DNA of 64,000 nt from Owenia fusiformis. Lineage: Eukaryota > Annelida > Polychaeta > Sabellida > Oweniidae. The position numbers and the translations under genes are program-made. How positions within the stretch are numbered: position 1 is the stretch's first letter; each line of letters begins with the position of its first letter. The notes below the pieces were generated by a model. The model had not been told where the DNA came from and made no database searches. It saw only the letters and a program-made list of their open reading frames with translations. Positions 13,001 through 23,500 of the stretch are shown piece by piece. The stretch lies in NCBI GenBank assembly GCA_903813345.2, contig CAIIXF020000001.1, positions 37,789,366 through 37,853,365 on the forward strand, written 5' to 3'.

Positions 13001-15819
13001 CAGTCTTACAAGTGTCACTTTCCAGATAGTCCAAGCATCATGTGGCAAGATACCTTCAAGTAAGTAAACTTTATTGATCTAAGAACTATCCAATATCTGC
13101 ACGAATCAGCTGGACAAATGGACGGACATGATAAAATTTAGCCTTTTACATAAGCAAACTGTACCATTTGGTGAATTTATTGTCGTGTTTCAGTCGGTTG
13201 TATTCTTTCCTACCTTGTCTTCCTGGCATTCTTGAAAGTTGCATTATCAATATATAAGCACAAGTGCCAAAGGGAAAGGACCAAAAGTTGTAATGGAACT
13301 TAGCGAGAAAAAGCAAACTCTAAGAGCATACCAGTCAAGAAAAACAAACCCCATATAGCCCAAAACCATGATCTAACGTGAAAAGAAACAATGTCTAATA
13401 CCCCCTTTCCCCCACCATTCAAGAACCAATATCACAATCCAAGACCAGAAGACCAAGGGACATTTCATTCATACTGAAGTCATTACAATACATGTTGAAG
13501 AAAATATTAGAAATTGATAGCCAGCAATTGATAGCCAATACTCATAACCTCAAAAATAGTTGTATATATAAGTACTCATACAAGATAGAACATTCAGTCT
13601 CAAATGATGTGGGATAGATAAAATCAAGTTAGTTATATTTCCCCAGGCCTATCTAATGTTTTCTGGCTATCTATTAATTTTCAGGAAGAATAACTACAAC
13701 TGTGAAACCGCCCACAGAAATAACTGGACCCCAGACTACCACGATACCCGAAGGGCAAAGAACTACCACTAGAGGACTTCCACCAACCAGATCACCTCGT
13801 CCAACTGTTGGACCCCCAGGTCAGAAACCTACAACGACTATCACAACTACACCTCCAGCTACTGTCCCTCCCTCTACCACAACAACCCAAAGGCCAACTT
13901 TACGTATGTTTTCATAGATGGAAATATGAGCTTTCAAATTCAGTTTTATTCAGACAAAACTATCAATGTTAAGAATGAAATGTCCATGGCCAAATATGTT
14001 AGTACAATTATTAAAATAGTAGTATCTGACTAAATTTTTTATTTGCGTTCTAAATCATTAGACTCTATCCAATTTCAGCTGAAGAAAAGATCATCAACGC
14101 GGAACTTTGTTTTGTCATAGACACAACCTCCCAAACATTTGAAAATGAACAACTTGAATCTGTAAAGAACTTCATGATGGCAATGCTAGGTGGGCTTAAA
14201 ATAAATTGGGATGGTCTTCAATGCGGCGTTACAGTGATATCCAACAAAGCAAGAGTAAACCTCTATCTTGATTCAAGTCAGGATGCTTATGGTCTTTTCA
14301 AAGAAATTGGCGATTTAAGATTGACATATGACAGCAAAGGTGTGAAACGCAGCGGAGGTACACTTGATTTGGGAATACAACAAATGCGTGAGGAGATATT
14401 TGCAGAGCAAAATGGATTGCGAGATGATTACAAAAAGTTTGGAATCGTTATATCCGATGGCAGTTCACTCTCAGGGAATTTAGCGCTGCAAGCAAATATG
14501 GCGAAGTATAGTGACAAAATAGAGATGTTTATGATGTATAAAAATAACACAAATCTGAATGCACAAGAGGTAAAGAGGCTCGAGGGCATAGCCACAGATG
14601 ATGATCATTTTATCACGTTCAATAGCTACGAAGGTGAAATGCAGCAATATGCCAGATATATAATCGACATGATCGAGCAAAATACAGGTATTAGTGACAA
14701 AATATCATAAATATGTACATTATATAGAGCTATTTACTTGGATAAAGAAGATATTTCTAAGTTCTTTAAGAAACAAGTTGCCTACGTTCAACTTTATAAA
14801 AGAACCAAATAATTAAAAGTATTTGTAATTATGATTCAATTATGAATTTTTTAAAATACACATTGTGCATGACGCATTCTAAGCATTTTAAACTATAATT
14901 GTTACAACATTAATTTTTCTTATTTTGTGACGATCACGCCCCACTCCCTGTTTAGACCCATGTAACATTAATGCCCCTTACATTTTAGTTGTTACAACAG
15001 TAAGAACGACAACACCAGTCACCGCTTCTAACTCAGGCGTCACAGGTGTGAACACTGGTGGGAGCACAAATGTAAACACTAATGGAAATACTGATGGAGG
15101 AAATACTGGCAGGACAAGTGGAGGAATGATAACCACAACAACAACATCTACGATCGGTATCACAGAGAGTATGTACTGTTACTATAAAATACTAGTTAAC
15201 TGCTCGCTATTTCCTTTGGGTTGTAATTTCATTGGCATGTCTTTGCAACTATTTGTTTTAAATTTTCTAAAAACAGGCTATCCCGACACCGTCATCGTGA
15301 TTTCCTTGGAAGTCAATTTTAAATTGCTATTATAAATGACCACGTGATGAGACAGGTTTTAGAAATGTAAGTTCTGTTTTAGCTCCAAATGCTGAAAGTC
15401 AGATACTGGCTGAGACCCCTACTATAATTGGCATCATTGCGGCAGCATGTGTAATCGGGACCTTGATATTAGTAGGGTCAGTATGGGCAATATGTAGAAA
15501 TAGGATGCGACAGAGCGAGAAGGAACGACGAATGATGAACGGCACTGAGTCCCTGTACTCCTACAGCAGCAGCAGGGGTCAGCCAACCCACAATCCGGCG
15601 TACATAGATGAAGATGTAAGCGTTTTCTATAATATGCGTTTAATGGTTGATATTTTGGCAAGTTTATCATATTATGCCAAGTTCAATGTTATATAGAAAT
15701 CGACCTTAATGTAAATTACTTTTGTGATTAATTTTTCAAAGTTTTTATTATATTTCCAGCAGGACTACATAAAGCACGGAATACATGACCAGGAAGGGGT
15801 GACGGCGAATCCGATATAA
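6940..15819 (+). CDS. Membrane-anchored protein with eight VWA domains (17 exons, complete model)
   Basis: The exons are 6940-7021, 7197-7502, 7677-7837, 8050-8164, 8326-8904, 9024-9590, 9740-9898, 10028-10202, 10388-10788, 11033-11617, 11759-12334, 12478-13059, 13685-13903, 14079-14687, 14989-15168, 15383-15615 and 15760-15819. They join in frame to about 1,862 residues. Order: signal peptide, VWA1-3, Thr/Pro linker, VWA4-7, Thr/Pro linker, VWA8, Thr/Gly linker, membrane helix, tail with NPAY. VWA domains are ligand-binding Rossmann folds that coordinate a metal through DxSxS, a Thr and a TDG aspartate (MIDAS). Domains 1, 3, 4, 6 and 7 keep all three elements; 2, 5 and 8 do not. VWA1 and VWA4 are split by introns; the other six are single phase 1-1 exons. 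The start is the first ATG before a clear signal peptide; a second ATG lies four codons later. It resembles matrilin/collagen-like VWA arrays, but no family name can be assigned. Confidence 0.8.
7197..7502 (+). CDS. VWA1, N-terminal half
   Basis: Starts EC then DIVFVIDSSGSVG (intact DxSxS). TTATREG supplies the second MIDAS loop. Acceptor TTATTTTAG, donor G|GTAATA. Confidence 0.8.
7677..7837 (+). CDS. VWA1, middle part
   Basis: Encodes NGDRPGAPNIAIVITDGKSK, with the MIDAS aspartate in TDG, up to INIEE. The donor GAA|GTACCA is weak but restores domain continuity with the next exon in phase 0. Confidence 0.7.
8050..8164 (+). CDS. VWA1, C-terminal part
   Basis: Encodes MRAIASEPVDDYVYLVNDFE through NKTC, matching the end of every other VWA here. 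Acceptor GTGATTTTAG, donor G|GTATGC. Confidence 0.7.
8326..8904 (+). CDS. VWA2 exon, altered metal site
   Basis: A single 579-bp exon. The first MIDAS loop reads DRGDG instead of DxSxS, and the second has GGATAIPEAL, while ITDG is kept. Metal-dependent binding is therefore doubtful. Acceptor TACTTTTAG, donor G|GTGAGT. Confidence 0.85.
9024..9590 (+). CDS. VWA3 exon, intact MIDAS
   Basis: Contains LDSSGSM, GGSTLTYDAL and ITDGAAKD, giving all three metal-site elements. 567 bp, acceptor CCTTTACAG, donor C|GTAAGT. Confidence 0.85.
9740..9898 (+). CDS. Thr/Pro-rich linker exon 1
   Basis: 53 residues rich in Thr, Pro and Gln (TTPILTTQKTTT), a likely O-glycosylated spacer between VWA3 and VWA4. 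Phase 1-1; acceptor TTATGAAAG is pyrimidine-poor. Confidence 0.65.
10028..10202 (+). CDS. VWA4, N-terminal part
   Basis: Encodes EC and DIVFVIDSSGSVG up to FPRV. Donor CA|GTGAGT, phase 2, joins the next exon within the codon before FHLNEY. Confidence 0.8.
10388..10788 (+). CDS. VWA4, C-terminal part
   Basis: Encodes FHLNEYTTK, GGTATREAL, VFITDGNSKTG and the terminal ACTQVVG. The MIDAS is complete when joined with the preceding exon. Acceptor CTTTATAG, donor G|GTATGT. Confidence 0.8.
11033..11617 (+). CDS. VWA5 exon, metal site lost
   Basis: DxSxS is replaced by DASYF, the Thr loop by ARNLSAAL, and TDG by LSG, so all three MIDAS elements are degraded while the fold core is kept. 585 bp, acceptor CAATTTTAG, donor G|GTGAGT. 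Confidence 0.8.
11759..12334 (+). CDS. VWA6 exon, intact MIDAS
   Basis: Contains LDASESVG, GGSTNTQAAL and LTDGASK. 576 bp, acceptor TCAATTGCAG, donor G|GTAAGT. Confidence 0.85.
12478..13059 (+). CDS. VWA7 exon, intact MIDAS
   Basis: Contains VDASKSIN, GGSTDTAGGL and ITDGESKTD. 582 bp, acceptor TCTATTATAG, donor A|GTAAGT. Confidence 0.85.
13255..13480. repeat. Dispersed repeat, copy 1 (intronic)
   Basis: Inside the 625-bp intron 13060-13684. About 200 bp around GTGCCAAAGGGAAAGGACCA, AGAAACAATGTCTAATACCC and CATTTCATTCATACTGAA recur in the same orientation at 18560-18745 with 10-15% divergence. Confidence 0.7.
13685..13903 (+). CDS. Thr/Pro-rich linker exon 2
   Basis: 73 residues dominated by Thr and Pro (TTTITTTPPATVPPSTTTT), a mucin-like spacer before VWA8. 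Acceptor AATTTTCAG, donor C|GTATGT, phase 1-1. Confidence 0.75.
14079..14687 (+). CDS. VWA8 exon, divergent
   Basis: The most divergent VWA of the gene and the nearest to the membrane. The first loop is DTTSQ, the second GGTLDLG, the third SDGSS. The usual terminal cysteine is absent. 609 bp, acceptor CAATTTCAG, donor G|GTATTA. Confidence 0.75.
14989..15168 (+). CDS. Thr/Gly/Asn-rich linker exon 3
   Basis: 60 residues with TTVRTTTPVT and a Gly/Asn-rich run GGSTNVNTNGNTDGGNTG, forming the membrane-proximal stalk. Acceptor ACATTTTAG, donor A|GTATGT. Confidence 0.7.
15383..15615 (+). CDS. Transmembrane and tail exon of the VWA protein
   Basis: Helix TIIGIIAACVIGTLILVGS continues into VWAIC and is followed by basic RNRMRQSEKERR. 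The tail includes SLYSYSSS and HNPAYIDED. NPAY fits the NPxY pattern. Exit phase 0. Confidence 0.8.
15760..15819 (+). CDS. Last exon of the VWA protein
   Basis: Encodes about 19 residues ending in TANPI and a TAA stop (15817-15819). The acceptor is a tandem CAGCAG, so the exon can start at 15760 or 15763 and include or omit one Gln. Confidence 0.65.
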   Translation, partial: QDYIKHGIHDQEGVTANPI

Positions 15820-15875
15820 AAGCCTGCTCCTTGAACAAATCATTTGGACGATCGTGAATGAGTTTTGAGTACTAC

Positions 15876-15881
15876 ATTAAA
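15876..15881 (+). terminator. Possible polyadenylation signal ATTAAA of the VWA gene
   Basis: ATTAAA about 57 bp after the stop, the nearest variant hexamer. No AATAAA was seen closer. Confidence 0.3.
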
Positions 15882-16254
15882 ATGTAAAAAATAAGTCAAA
15901 TCGATAGTTGGTGTTTATTTGCCTGTGTTAATGTGTCCTGTATACGTTTTTGTGTTAATCGCTAACAGATTAATGACATTACTGTGAACTGCAATGCTTT
16001 CAGTAGACAGGCATTCCTCGATTGATTTGCCTCTAAACTGATCATGAATAATGCTGTTTCGAAACCTGCTATGTATCGATAACTACATGAAGGAATTTAG
16101 TAATAGATGTACCAGTTATGGTAAATCATTTTTGACAGGTGCATTTCCCTAATGATTTTATTCTCATCAAAATAATACGTTTCCCTCTGAAAACTCAAAA
16201 AACGCAACAAGCAGTGATCTCGTAAAACCACAAAACGAGTGATGACTACATCAA

Positions 16255-16440
16255 TTTCATTCAACGTACCATAAAGCCACGTCCCTCGTGGATGGTATGC
16301 CCCTCGAAATGGTATGTCATTCATTCACATGTGGTCATGGTTGGGCGGAAGATCATACATTTTGCACAGTGGGCCAAATTCGGCTCTGGACCAAGTTTCA
16401 GATATATATATTGCAAAAGTCAGTGCAAGGGCTAAGTGCT
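16255..16440 (-). repeat. Interspersed repeat, inverted copy
   Basis: Reverse complement of the sequence at 16720-16925 and of the copy at 18033-18200. Shared motifs include ACTTGGTCC, CCAACCATGA, GTGAATGAATGACATA and GGTAC(G/A)TTGAATGAAA. Together with the next copy it forms an inverted pair about 280 bp apart. Confidence 0.65.
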
Positions 16441-16719
16441 ACAATTAAGTTCTCCTGATCTGAATTGTTGTGACTTTTTCTATTGAAGCTCATGAGCAGA
16501 GAGTTAACCATTCCTCCACCAGATTTTACAAAATTTTGGGAAAGAATTGCCAATGGGCTGCTTTTTCCGCCTTAAGCCACAGATGACTCAGAGCTGAGCC
16601 ATGAATGACATGGAGAGATGTGCGCATCTTTGTGTGCAAAGAAGTGGCGGCATTTTGGAGGGGTATAGGATATATTCTTGTAAGAGTATGAGTATGAACA
16701 CTAAAATACTGTCTATGCC

Positions 16720-16937
16720 ACACATGCCACACCTTCTTCCAATTGCCCTTATGCCTCATGCACTGACTTTTGCAATGTTTTAAACTTGGTCCCGAGCTGA
16801 TTTTGCCCCACTTTGCGAGAGCAATGATTATTTGGCCAACCATGAATCCATGTGAATGAATGACATATCGTAGCCAAGAGGGGAAATGTCACTTTGTGGT
16901 ACATTAAATGAAAAGGATGCAGTCACCACTGTTTTTA
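16720..16937 (+). repeat. Interspersed repeat, direct copy interrupted by the LINE
   Basis: Same family as 16255-16440 and 18033-18200. Similarity stops near 16937, where the LINE-derived reading frame begins, so the LINE may have inserted into this copy. Confidence 0.6.
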
Positions 16938-17819
16938 TATTTTCTTCCAATTCGAGCTAAACACCTAGAGAAGATGTATCTATCATTTATTCTCCCAAAC
17001 TTAGAGTATGGAAGTATATTATTTGAAAAATCTACCAAGTATAATATTATGAAACTAGACCAAGTTCATTATAGAGCAGCATTATTAGTAAGTGGCTGCA
17101 TTCATGGAACATCTACTGTAAAGGTTTTGAAATGTCTAAATTGGAATACCCTGTCTGAGCGGAGAAAGGAGAAACGTTTACGTTTAATGTATGATGTTAG
17201 ACAGAAATTGGTTCCAACTTATGTCCAAACATTTTTTGATAGTTATCAAAATAAGCAACATAATATTAACTTAAGAAAATCAAGAAAATACAATATTCCA
17301 AAGTTAACTGCACGTTCACAAAAGTCACCAATAATAAATGCCATAGGAGAATGGGAAGCCATCCCAAATTATCTAAAAAGTGCACCATCAAGAGTCACTT
17401 TCAAAACCAATTTACGTAAATATTCAGGGACAATGAAGCATTTAACAACCACAAACCTGGATCTTACAAGAAAAGAAGAAATTTTACTGAATAGAACAAG
17501 ATGTGATTTCATTTTTACTGGTCATCTTTTTCAACATAATTTTCAAGGTATTGACAGTCCCAAATGCATCTGTGGTTTTAAACAACAAACTACAAAGCAT
17601 CTAATCTTCAAATGCCCTCTGTTGAATGTTATAAGAGAGAAACTTTGGGGGGAACTCAGGAACATGCCAGAAATGAACATTTTCTTTACAGGATGCTCTA
17701 TAGAGCAAAAGCTGAATATCTTAATGTATGGCAGAGATGGAGTTAGTATAACATGCAATTCTTCAATATTGAAGCATTTTACATCCTTTTTGTGTGAATG
17801 CATTAATATAATTATATAG
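16908..17819 (+). CDS. 5'-truncated LINE: C-terminal part of a non-LTR reverse transcriptase
   Basis: A 303-codon open frame. KMYLSFILPNLEYGSILFE followed by a conserved Gln/Ala segment (LDQVHYRAALLVSG) matches the thumb region after the catalytic part of non-LTR reverse transcriptases. CICGFKQQTTKHLIFKCP resembles the terminal Cys/His knuckle of jockey/CR1-type ORF2 proteins. The catalytic FADD-type segment and the endonuclease are missing, so this is a 5'-truncated copy. The nominal ATG is not the native start. The 3' tail runs to about 17995 and contains a hairpin ACAGGGCC...GGCCCTGT near 17906-17940 and an AATAAA-like run. Confidence 0.7.
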   Translation: MKRMQSPLFLYFLPIRAKHLEKMYLSFILPNLEYGSILFEKSTKYNIMKLDQVHYRAALLVSGCIHGTSTVKVLKCLNWNTLSERRKEKRLRLMYDVRQKLVPTYVQTFFDSYQNKQHNINLRKSRKYNIPKLTARSQKSPIINAIGEWEAIPNYLKSAPSRVTFKTNLRKYSGTMKHLTTTNLDLTRKEEILLNRTRCDFIFTGHLFQHNFQGIDSPKCICGFKQQTTKHLIFKCPLLNVIREKLWGELRNMPEMNIFFTGCSIEQKLNILMYGRDGVSITCNSSILKHFTSFLCECINIII

Positions 17820-18032
17820 TTTTTAACACATTCCTGCCATGCATACATACATGTTGGTAGTCATTTTGTTGCTATTTTGTAAATTTGAATAAACTTTGTA
17901 TTAACAGGGCCAATAATGCTGATTTCAGCCTCGGCCCTGTCATTTGTAGATAATTTTGTAAAGTAAAATAAAGAATCCATAAAAACTAACTAAACTTCCA
18001 ATGGCACCTGGCCCCGTGGATTGACTCGCGAT

Positions 18033-18200
18033 GTTTATTACTTGGTCCCAAGCTTATTTTGGCCTACTTTGCAAAAGGAATAAGTACTCGCCCAACCATG
18101 ACCCAATGTCAATATATGACATACCATTAGAAAGAGGAGACACGTGGCCTTGTGGTACATTGAATGAAATCAATGCTGTTATTACTGGTTTTGTGGTTTT
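18033..18200 (+). repeat. Interspersed repeat, third copy
   Basis: Shares TTACTTGGTCCCAAGC, CCAACCATGA and TGTGGTACATTGAATGAAAT with 16780-16925 and, inverted, with 16255-16440. Confidence 0.65.
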
Positions 18201-20120
18201 CTGAGATAACTATTGGTTTTTTTGATACGCACTATATCCACCCATATTAGCGACAGATGCCTGCAAACCTTACTTCGAGGAAAATAAAATATAACTTCAT
18301 GCATGGTCAAAGATGTGACTGTCACGCCATTTGGCAAACCGTACCTGATCTTTTGTAGCGTTTTATAAATAAACTATTTTTATAATTGATATCATTGTTT
18401 ATTTTTGTTGTATTTACAATTCATAATTGTACATTATTAATTTTACAAATTTTACATATACATAACATATACACCGTTGTCCATATACATGGAATATATT
18501 CCAATTTTCATTTTTGGTCTGATCAGGAAAAATTATAACGCTTTTGAAATTTAATGTCTAAGCAGAAGTGTCAAAGAGAAAGGACCGAAACTTGTAATGG
18601 CACTTTGCAAGAAAAAGCAAATTCCAAGTGTATACCAGTCTAATGAAAAGAAACAATGTCTAATACCCCCTTCTTCCGCCTCATTCAAAAACCAATATCA
18701 CAATCCAAAACCTGAACACAGAGGGACCTTCCATTCATACTGAACTAACCACTGAAGCGCTGATGGAATATTCTGATATAAGAGCGTTTTATCGAGACTA
18801 ATTATAGTTTACTACAATTGCTATCTAAACGGACTTTTTAAAACAATCGTTTTTGCTTACGTTCATATAATTAAAACTCGTGTAATTGTTATAGTTATCG
18901 AGAAAGTGTACTGTTTTTGAAAAAGATATTCCAGATATTGTGCAACAGTGTATGTAATCATGTATAAACGTTCATAGTAAACAAATAATTCAAATATATT
19001 TATAATGATCCTTCTGAATACAAATATTATATTATTTACATTTATTTCATTATATACTGAAAGACTCGGGTATAAAATCTAAAATCTGTAAAAGAAACTA
19101 GTCATTCTCTGTCACTTAATTGCAGAGAATCTACCATATCCATCTAGGCATCTACCTATTCTACGTCATATTAGACTCAACTCGGACCCTAGTTAAATCA
19201 AAAAAATAAATGTATCATAAAGTTGGACCTATTTAATGTATTCTCCGAACAAAGAACTTCAGAATTCAAACTTTTTTCTCCAATACAAAGGGAAAGTATA
19301 TTTTGGATATCGAAGACCTGCGTTCGGAGTCTCCTTTGATGGAGTTATGTCACATCAGTTATTGGCACCAAAGTAATGTAGGAGTGGTATAAAAATAAAA
19401 ATCTGTAGACACCACTTTCATCTACGGCTACACATATTTACAATAATGTGGTTTTTAAATCGGTGGAATACAGATATTGGATTTGAATATGGGGATGAGC
19501 AAAAAGCTTAACTAGTTGAAGCAATTCCTGAAATACTATAACTGAAATTGACACCGTTGAAGTTAGTTATATCATTTAAAGCTTAGGGCAGAATCAGATC
19601 TAGCAAGATCCGGATGAGTACTCTTGACAAAAATTGCTTCAATTTTAGAATATTTTTTGCTCATTCATTGTCATGGCTATTACTTTTAAAAACACCCAAA
19701 GTAGGCTATATAATTGTATTTGAGGAAATCTAAAGATACAAGATCTACAATAATACATTCATTTTTCAATTTTATGATTGCCGTTTCTAATATTTGAGAG
19801 AATTTAAGCAATTTTTCGCCATTTTGGCACTTGGTATCCTTTATAACTTCATCAATTTATAACACATCATTGATCTTGTGGGAGATTTTATATTTTGAGA
19901 TTGTAAGGAATATATTAGTAGGTCAACTGTACATGTTACTTGTAATTTTGTCACTCCCAATGGATCTGATTCGTATTATAACCACCTTCATCGGATATCA
20001 AGGTGGTTCATTTAAATTAGTCCACGATTATAAATCATATGCGTTTTTGTTGTATTTCTCATTGTGCTTTACTTCTACTGAACTGATATTTCTTTTTATT
20101 TCATGGTCCATTCAGCATTA
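18201..20120. other. Intergenic region between the convergent VWA genes
   Basis: Strongly AT-rich, with no convincing exon. It must contain the 3' UTR of the minus-strand gene. A minus-strand AATAAA is present at 20095-20100, only 20 bp past the stop, so the true polyadenylation site is uncertain. It also holds the second copy of the 13255-13480 repeat (listed separately). Confidence 0.4.
18560..18745. repeat. Dispersed repeat, copy 2
   Basis: Direct-orientation homologue of 13255-13480. Shared landmarks include AGAAACAATGTCTAATACCC, CCAATATCACAATCCAA and CATTCATACTGAA. Confidence 0.7.
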
Positions 20121-20519
20121 CTAACTCACGAGACTTGTACCCTCGCCACTGTCCGCACTTTTTATACTAAACGAAGTCTTATATTGTATACGCGATGTAG
20201 AGCTAGCCCTTGAGCTTGGCCTTCCACTGATGATTGAACCGGTGGGTTTATCACTAATTAAGCTGGTGGGTTTATCACTGAGTGTGCTTGCACGTTTATC
20301 ACCAATTGGACTGGTTGGTGCACTACTGAGTGAGCCATCGTTCTTGCCAGTAACGGCTATGGCAGCATAGGGATTTTCTTCTATATCCTTGGTTAGATCA
20401 CTAGTTGTTCCCACCTGTTTGTAAACTCTTCCTCCTGGCGCAGTGAATTTATCTACAAAATACACATCTCCCCTTTGACCTTGTTCGTCTTCGCTTACAT
20501 GTAGATAATAAATTGAAAT
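20121..20519 (-). CDS. Last exon: cytoplasmic tail with ENPYA motif
   Basis: Open to a TAG at 20121-20123. It encodes ENPYAAIAVTGKN and Ser/Thr-rich segments with repeated SDKPTS. Two acceptors are compatible. The one giving a right edge of 20519 has a good pyrimidine tract and joins the membrane exon directly in phase 0. The one giving 20488 is weaker and requires the small exon 21804-21864 (phase 1). Confidence 0.6.
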   Translation of the reverse strand: MSIYYLHVSEDEQGQRGDVYFVDKFTAPGGRVYKQVGTTSDLTKDIEENPYAAIAVTGKNDGSLSSAPTSPIGDKRASTLSDKPTSLISDKPTGSIISGRPSSRASSTSRIQYKTSFSIKSADSGEGTSLVS

Positions 20520-23500
20520 CTAATTTGAAACAAGCAAAACATTAAGTTGATTTTTATAACGTAGAATAGAAGTATTACACGATTGATATTAACATTTAAA
20601 TCAGTTGGATAACTTAACAATGGGCATGCACAGAAACCAGGGTATAATGATCTTCGTAGCACCTACTCATGTAAACAAACTATCATAAAAAACACTGAAC
20701 CCCATATAATATTAAGGGGCAAAAAGGATGAGAAACAATACTTGCAAATCCCGTAAAACCCAAAAAGTGACAACATTTAGAAGAATTGGCAAACTCGATA
20801 ATTTTATTAATTTTACGCCAGTTGTAATTTTCTGATGTTGTCACGATTTCAAGCACTGTAAAAGCATTATTTTAAGCATGGTTTAACTAGCATGAACCAG
20901 ATCACTAAACTAAAGGTACAAGCTTCGTCTTTCTACAAAAAAGTTAAGCCGCCAAACGGTGAGAAGTGTGCACTACAAAGGCACAATTCAACCCGAATGT
21001 GTAAAGCTTAGGTGATTACAACATAAACTACTAAGAATACTACAATGCTAATAAAAGCAAATAAAAGATCTTTCTACATTGCTATTTTACTGGATTATCT
21101 TGTGTTGACAAGAACAAAAAAATAGAAGCAAAGCACGAACATTGATTTGCTTGATTGTTGATACATTATGTGAGAGTTTACATTGAATGTTAAAATGCAA
21201 TATTGGTTTCCTGTAAAGTATAATCTCATTTTGATGACATATCTTGTCTCAAAACACAAATGGTTAATTTAATTTCTAACTACCATGGACATCAGTTTAA
21301 CATGCAAACTCTCAAATAATGATCTACTCTATAAGTTTTAAAATAGTGATAACAGACATGCCTCGTATACCAGAAAAACATTTTAAGTACCTTTTACCAA
21401 TAGTTTACCGTCGTGTCTGCATTAATACAAGCAAATACATTTTTAAATCATCCGTACATATTGAGATTGCATTTTTGTTTGTACATCAAAACTATGTTAA
21501 GTAAATGTTACAATAAAGAGAAAGACACACGGGCATTAGCTATACGATAGAAAAGGGAAATACATGTATTAGTAGATGAAATGAAGATTGTGTAATACTA
21601 GTTCCAAACTACAAACAGTATTACAATTATGTGTGTTAAATTGTGTTTTTGTGTTGCTGTGGCGTCATAATGACAAACAGTGATGGTGGTATTTTAGTGA
21701 AAACGAACATAATTAGATTTAGCAAATAGCTTTTAGTAAAGAACTGCAGTTCTATCTACGTGCAAGTATCCAAGATGGCGGTCAGATTGTGCAGTAGGCC
21801 TACCCGTAAATAAACTGCTCCCTCGTGCGCTTTCTGGGTCAATATCACCTTTGATTTGTGATTCCTAAAATATAATCAAGTTGAATTACAACAGAATAAT
21901 TTGAGATAATCAAATGTTTCGCAACATAAGCATCTTGCCATAGCATTTTAAGCAGAATCAAAAGGCAATTAATTCGAACAATATTACAGCTCTTAACACT
22001 TGGTAAGGACACCAAGGAAATTAAAGAAACAACGCAAATATAGGATTAAGATAATCTGTTCAACAATACAAAGCTAATATCTACATATAGGTAGATCTAG
22101 GCTATGTACGGAAAGCTAGTAGAATGCCATAAATAACACATAACGAGACCAATATTTTATTTCAAAACAAGCAAAACAACAATAAATAAATAAGAAACAT
22201 CACACTTCAGTCATTCAGCCAGGTATTGCTCCTCGAAATAAAGCCATATTCGACCTCTCTGATCTTAGTAAATAATCACCTCTTAGTAAACAATCACCTC
22301 TAATCATCTCTAGCCTTGATTAATGTGATGTTTGTAAATCTTGCATGGTATCGTATTATTAATGTGATACTTGTGATTTTAAACAACATATCATCTCACC
22401 TGATCCATTTCATCCTCTACTTCGGCATGCTGCATGTAATAAGGGTTTGCTATCTTCACACCTGCATATCTCTTGCCACCATCGAGAGACTGTTGCCCCT
22501 TACTACGGGCTTTAACTCTAGACCGACAGATGAAGTAGATGAGGCACATAATGATGAAGAATGCAAGTACACAACAGACTGCAATTATTGCAACCTTCTC
22601 GTCGTCACGGAGACCAACCTGGGGTGACGCTACAAAAACATGTATCAATGTTAAAAAATCGATTGATTTTGACTGCGTAATGTCATTTTTTCAACATTAG
22701 CACTAAAATAAATGCTTGAATTATCACACTCTGTATACGAGCATATTTGAACGGAAGATGGACAAGGAAAGACACACTTGGAAACATCATTTATTACGAG
22801 TAAGATATCTCGGTTTAAAGGTGTTTCTTGAACGAAGCATTTCAGAAACTCCATAGTAGCTCATTATATCGACTTACTTATAGGTTGTGTTCCGCATACT
22901 GCCTCAATAGCGTTGGCTTCTATGTCACCGAGCTGATCCGTACTATCAATCATAAAAGTATATTCGAGCCCTGCAATTTTCTCCAGATCCTCCTCAAGTA
23001 CAATATTGTTCCTATCTAAGCCTATTGCTGTGACGGCAACCCCAGTATCACGCAGCGTGGCAGCAGGAGATTCGATATCACCTCTAGAAGATGTATCTCC
23101 AGCAATTATTATTGCAACCTTATTAGCATATGATCGACCTAAGTTGTTTGGTTTATACATATTGTCTCGTAACAGCGTTAATGCACCTATCATATCTGGC
23201 ACTTGGCCCATCTTGGTGGGTATTGTTTGAAGTTGTTGGATAACATCTTGTTTGTTTGAAGAGAGATAAAATACTACTTCGGCAAATCCATGGAAGACAA
23301 TTACACCAACTTGAGTATTTCCACTACTAATATCAAGTTCACTAATAACATTTTCTACATATGTTATGACTTTGTCAAAGTCATCTTGAGCAAGTGTTTG
23401 GTCAAGCGCAAACACTAAATCAACTGTTTTGTCTCTGCATCCTGGAACACAAAATCGAGAAAATGAAAAATAAAATAAGATAGTAAATACGTCATATAAG

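Noticed and set aside
1979-15819. CCP and VWA exons on the plus strand as one gene
   Set aside because: The CCP part ends with helix, tail, stop and AATAAA. The VWA part begins with its own signal peptide at 6940.
19831-20124. A 97-codon hydrophobic plus-strand frame
   Set aside because: Lies in AT-rich sequence antisense to the 3' end of the giant gene. Its hydrophobicity is explained by T-rich codons.
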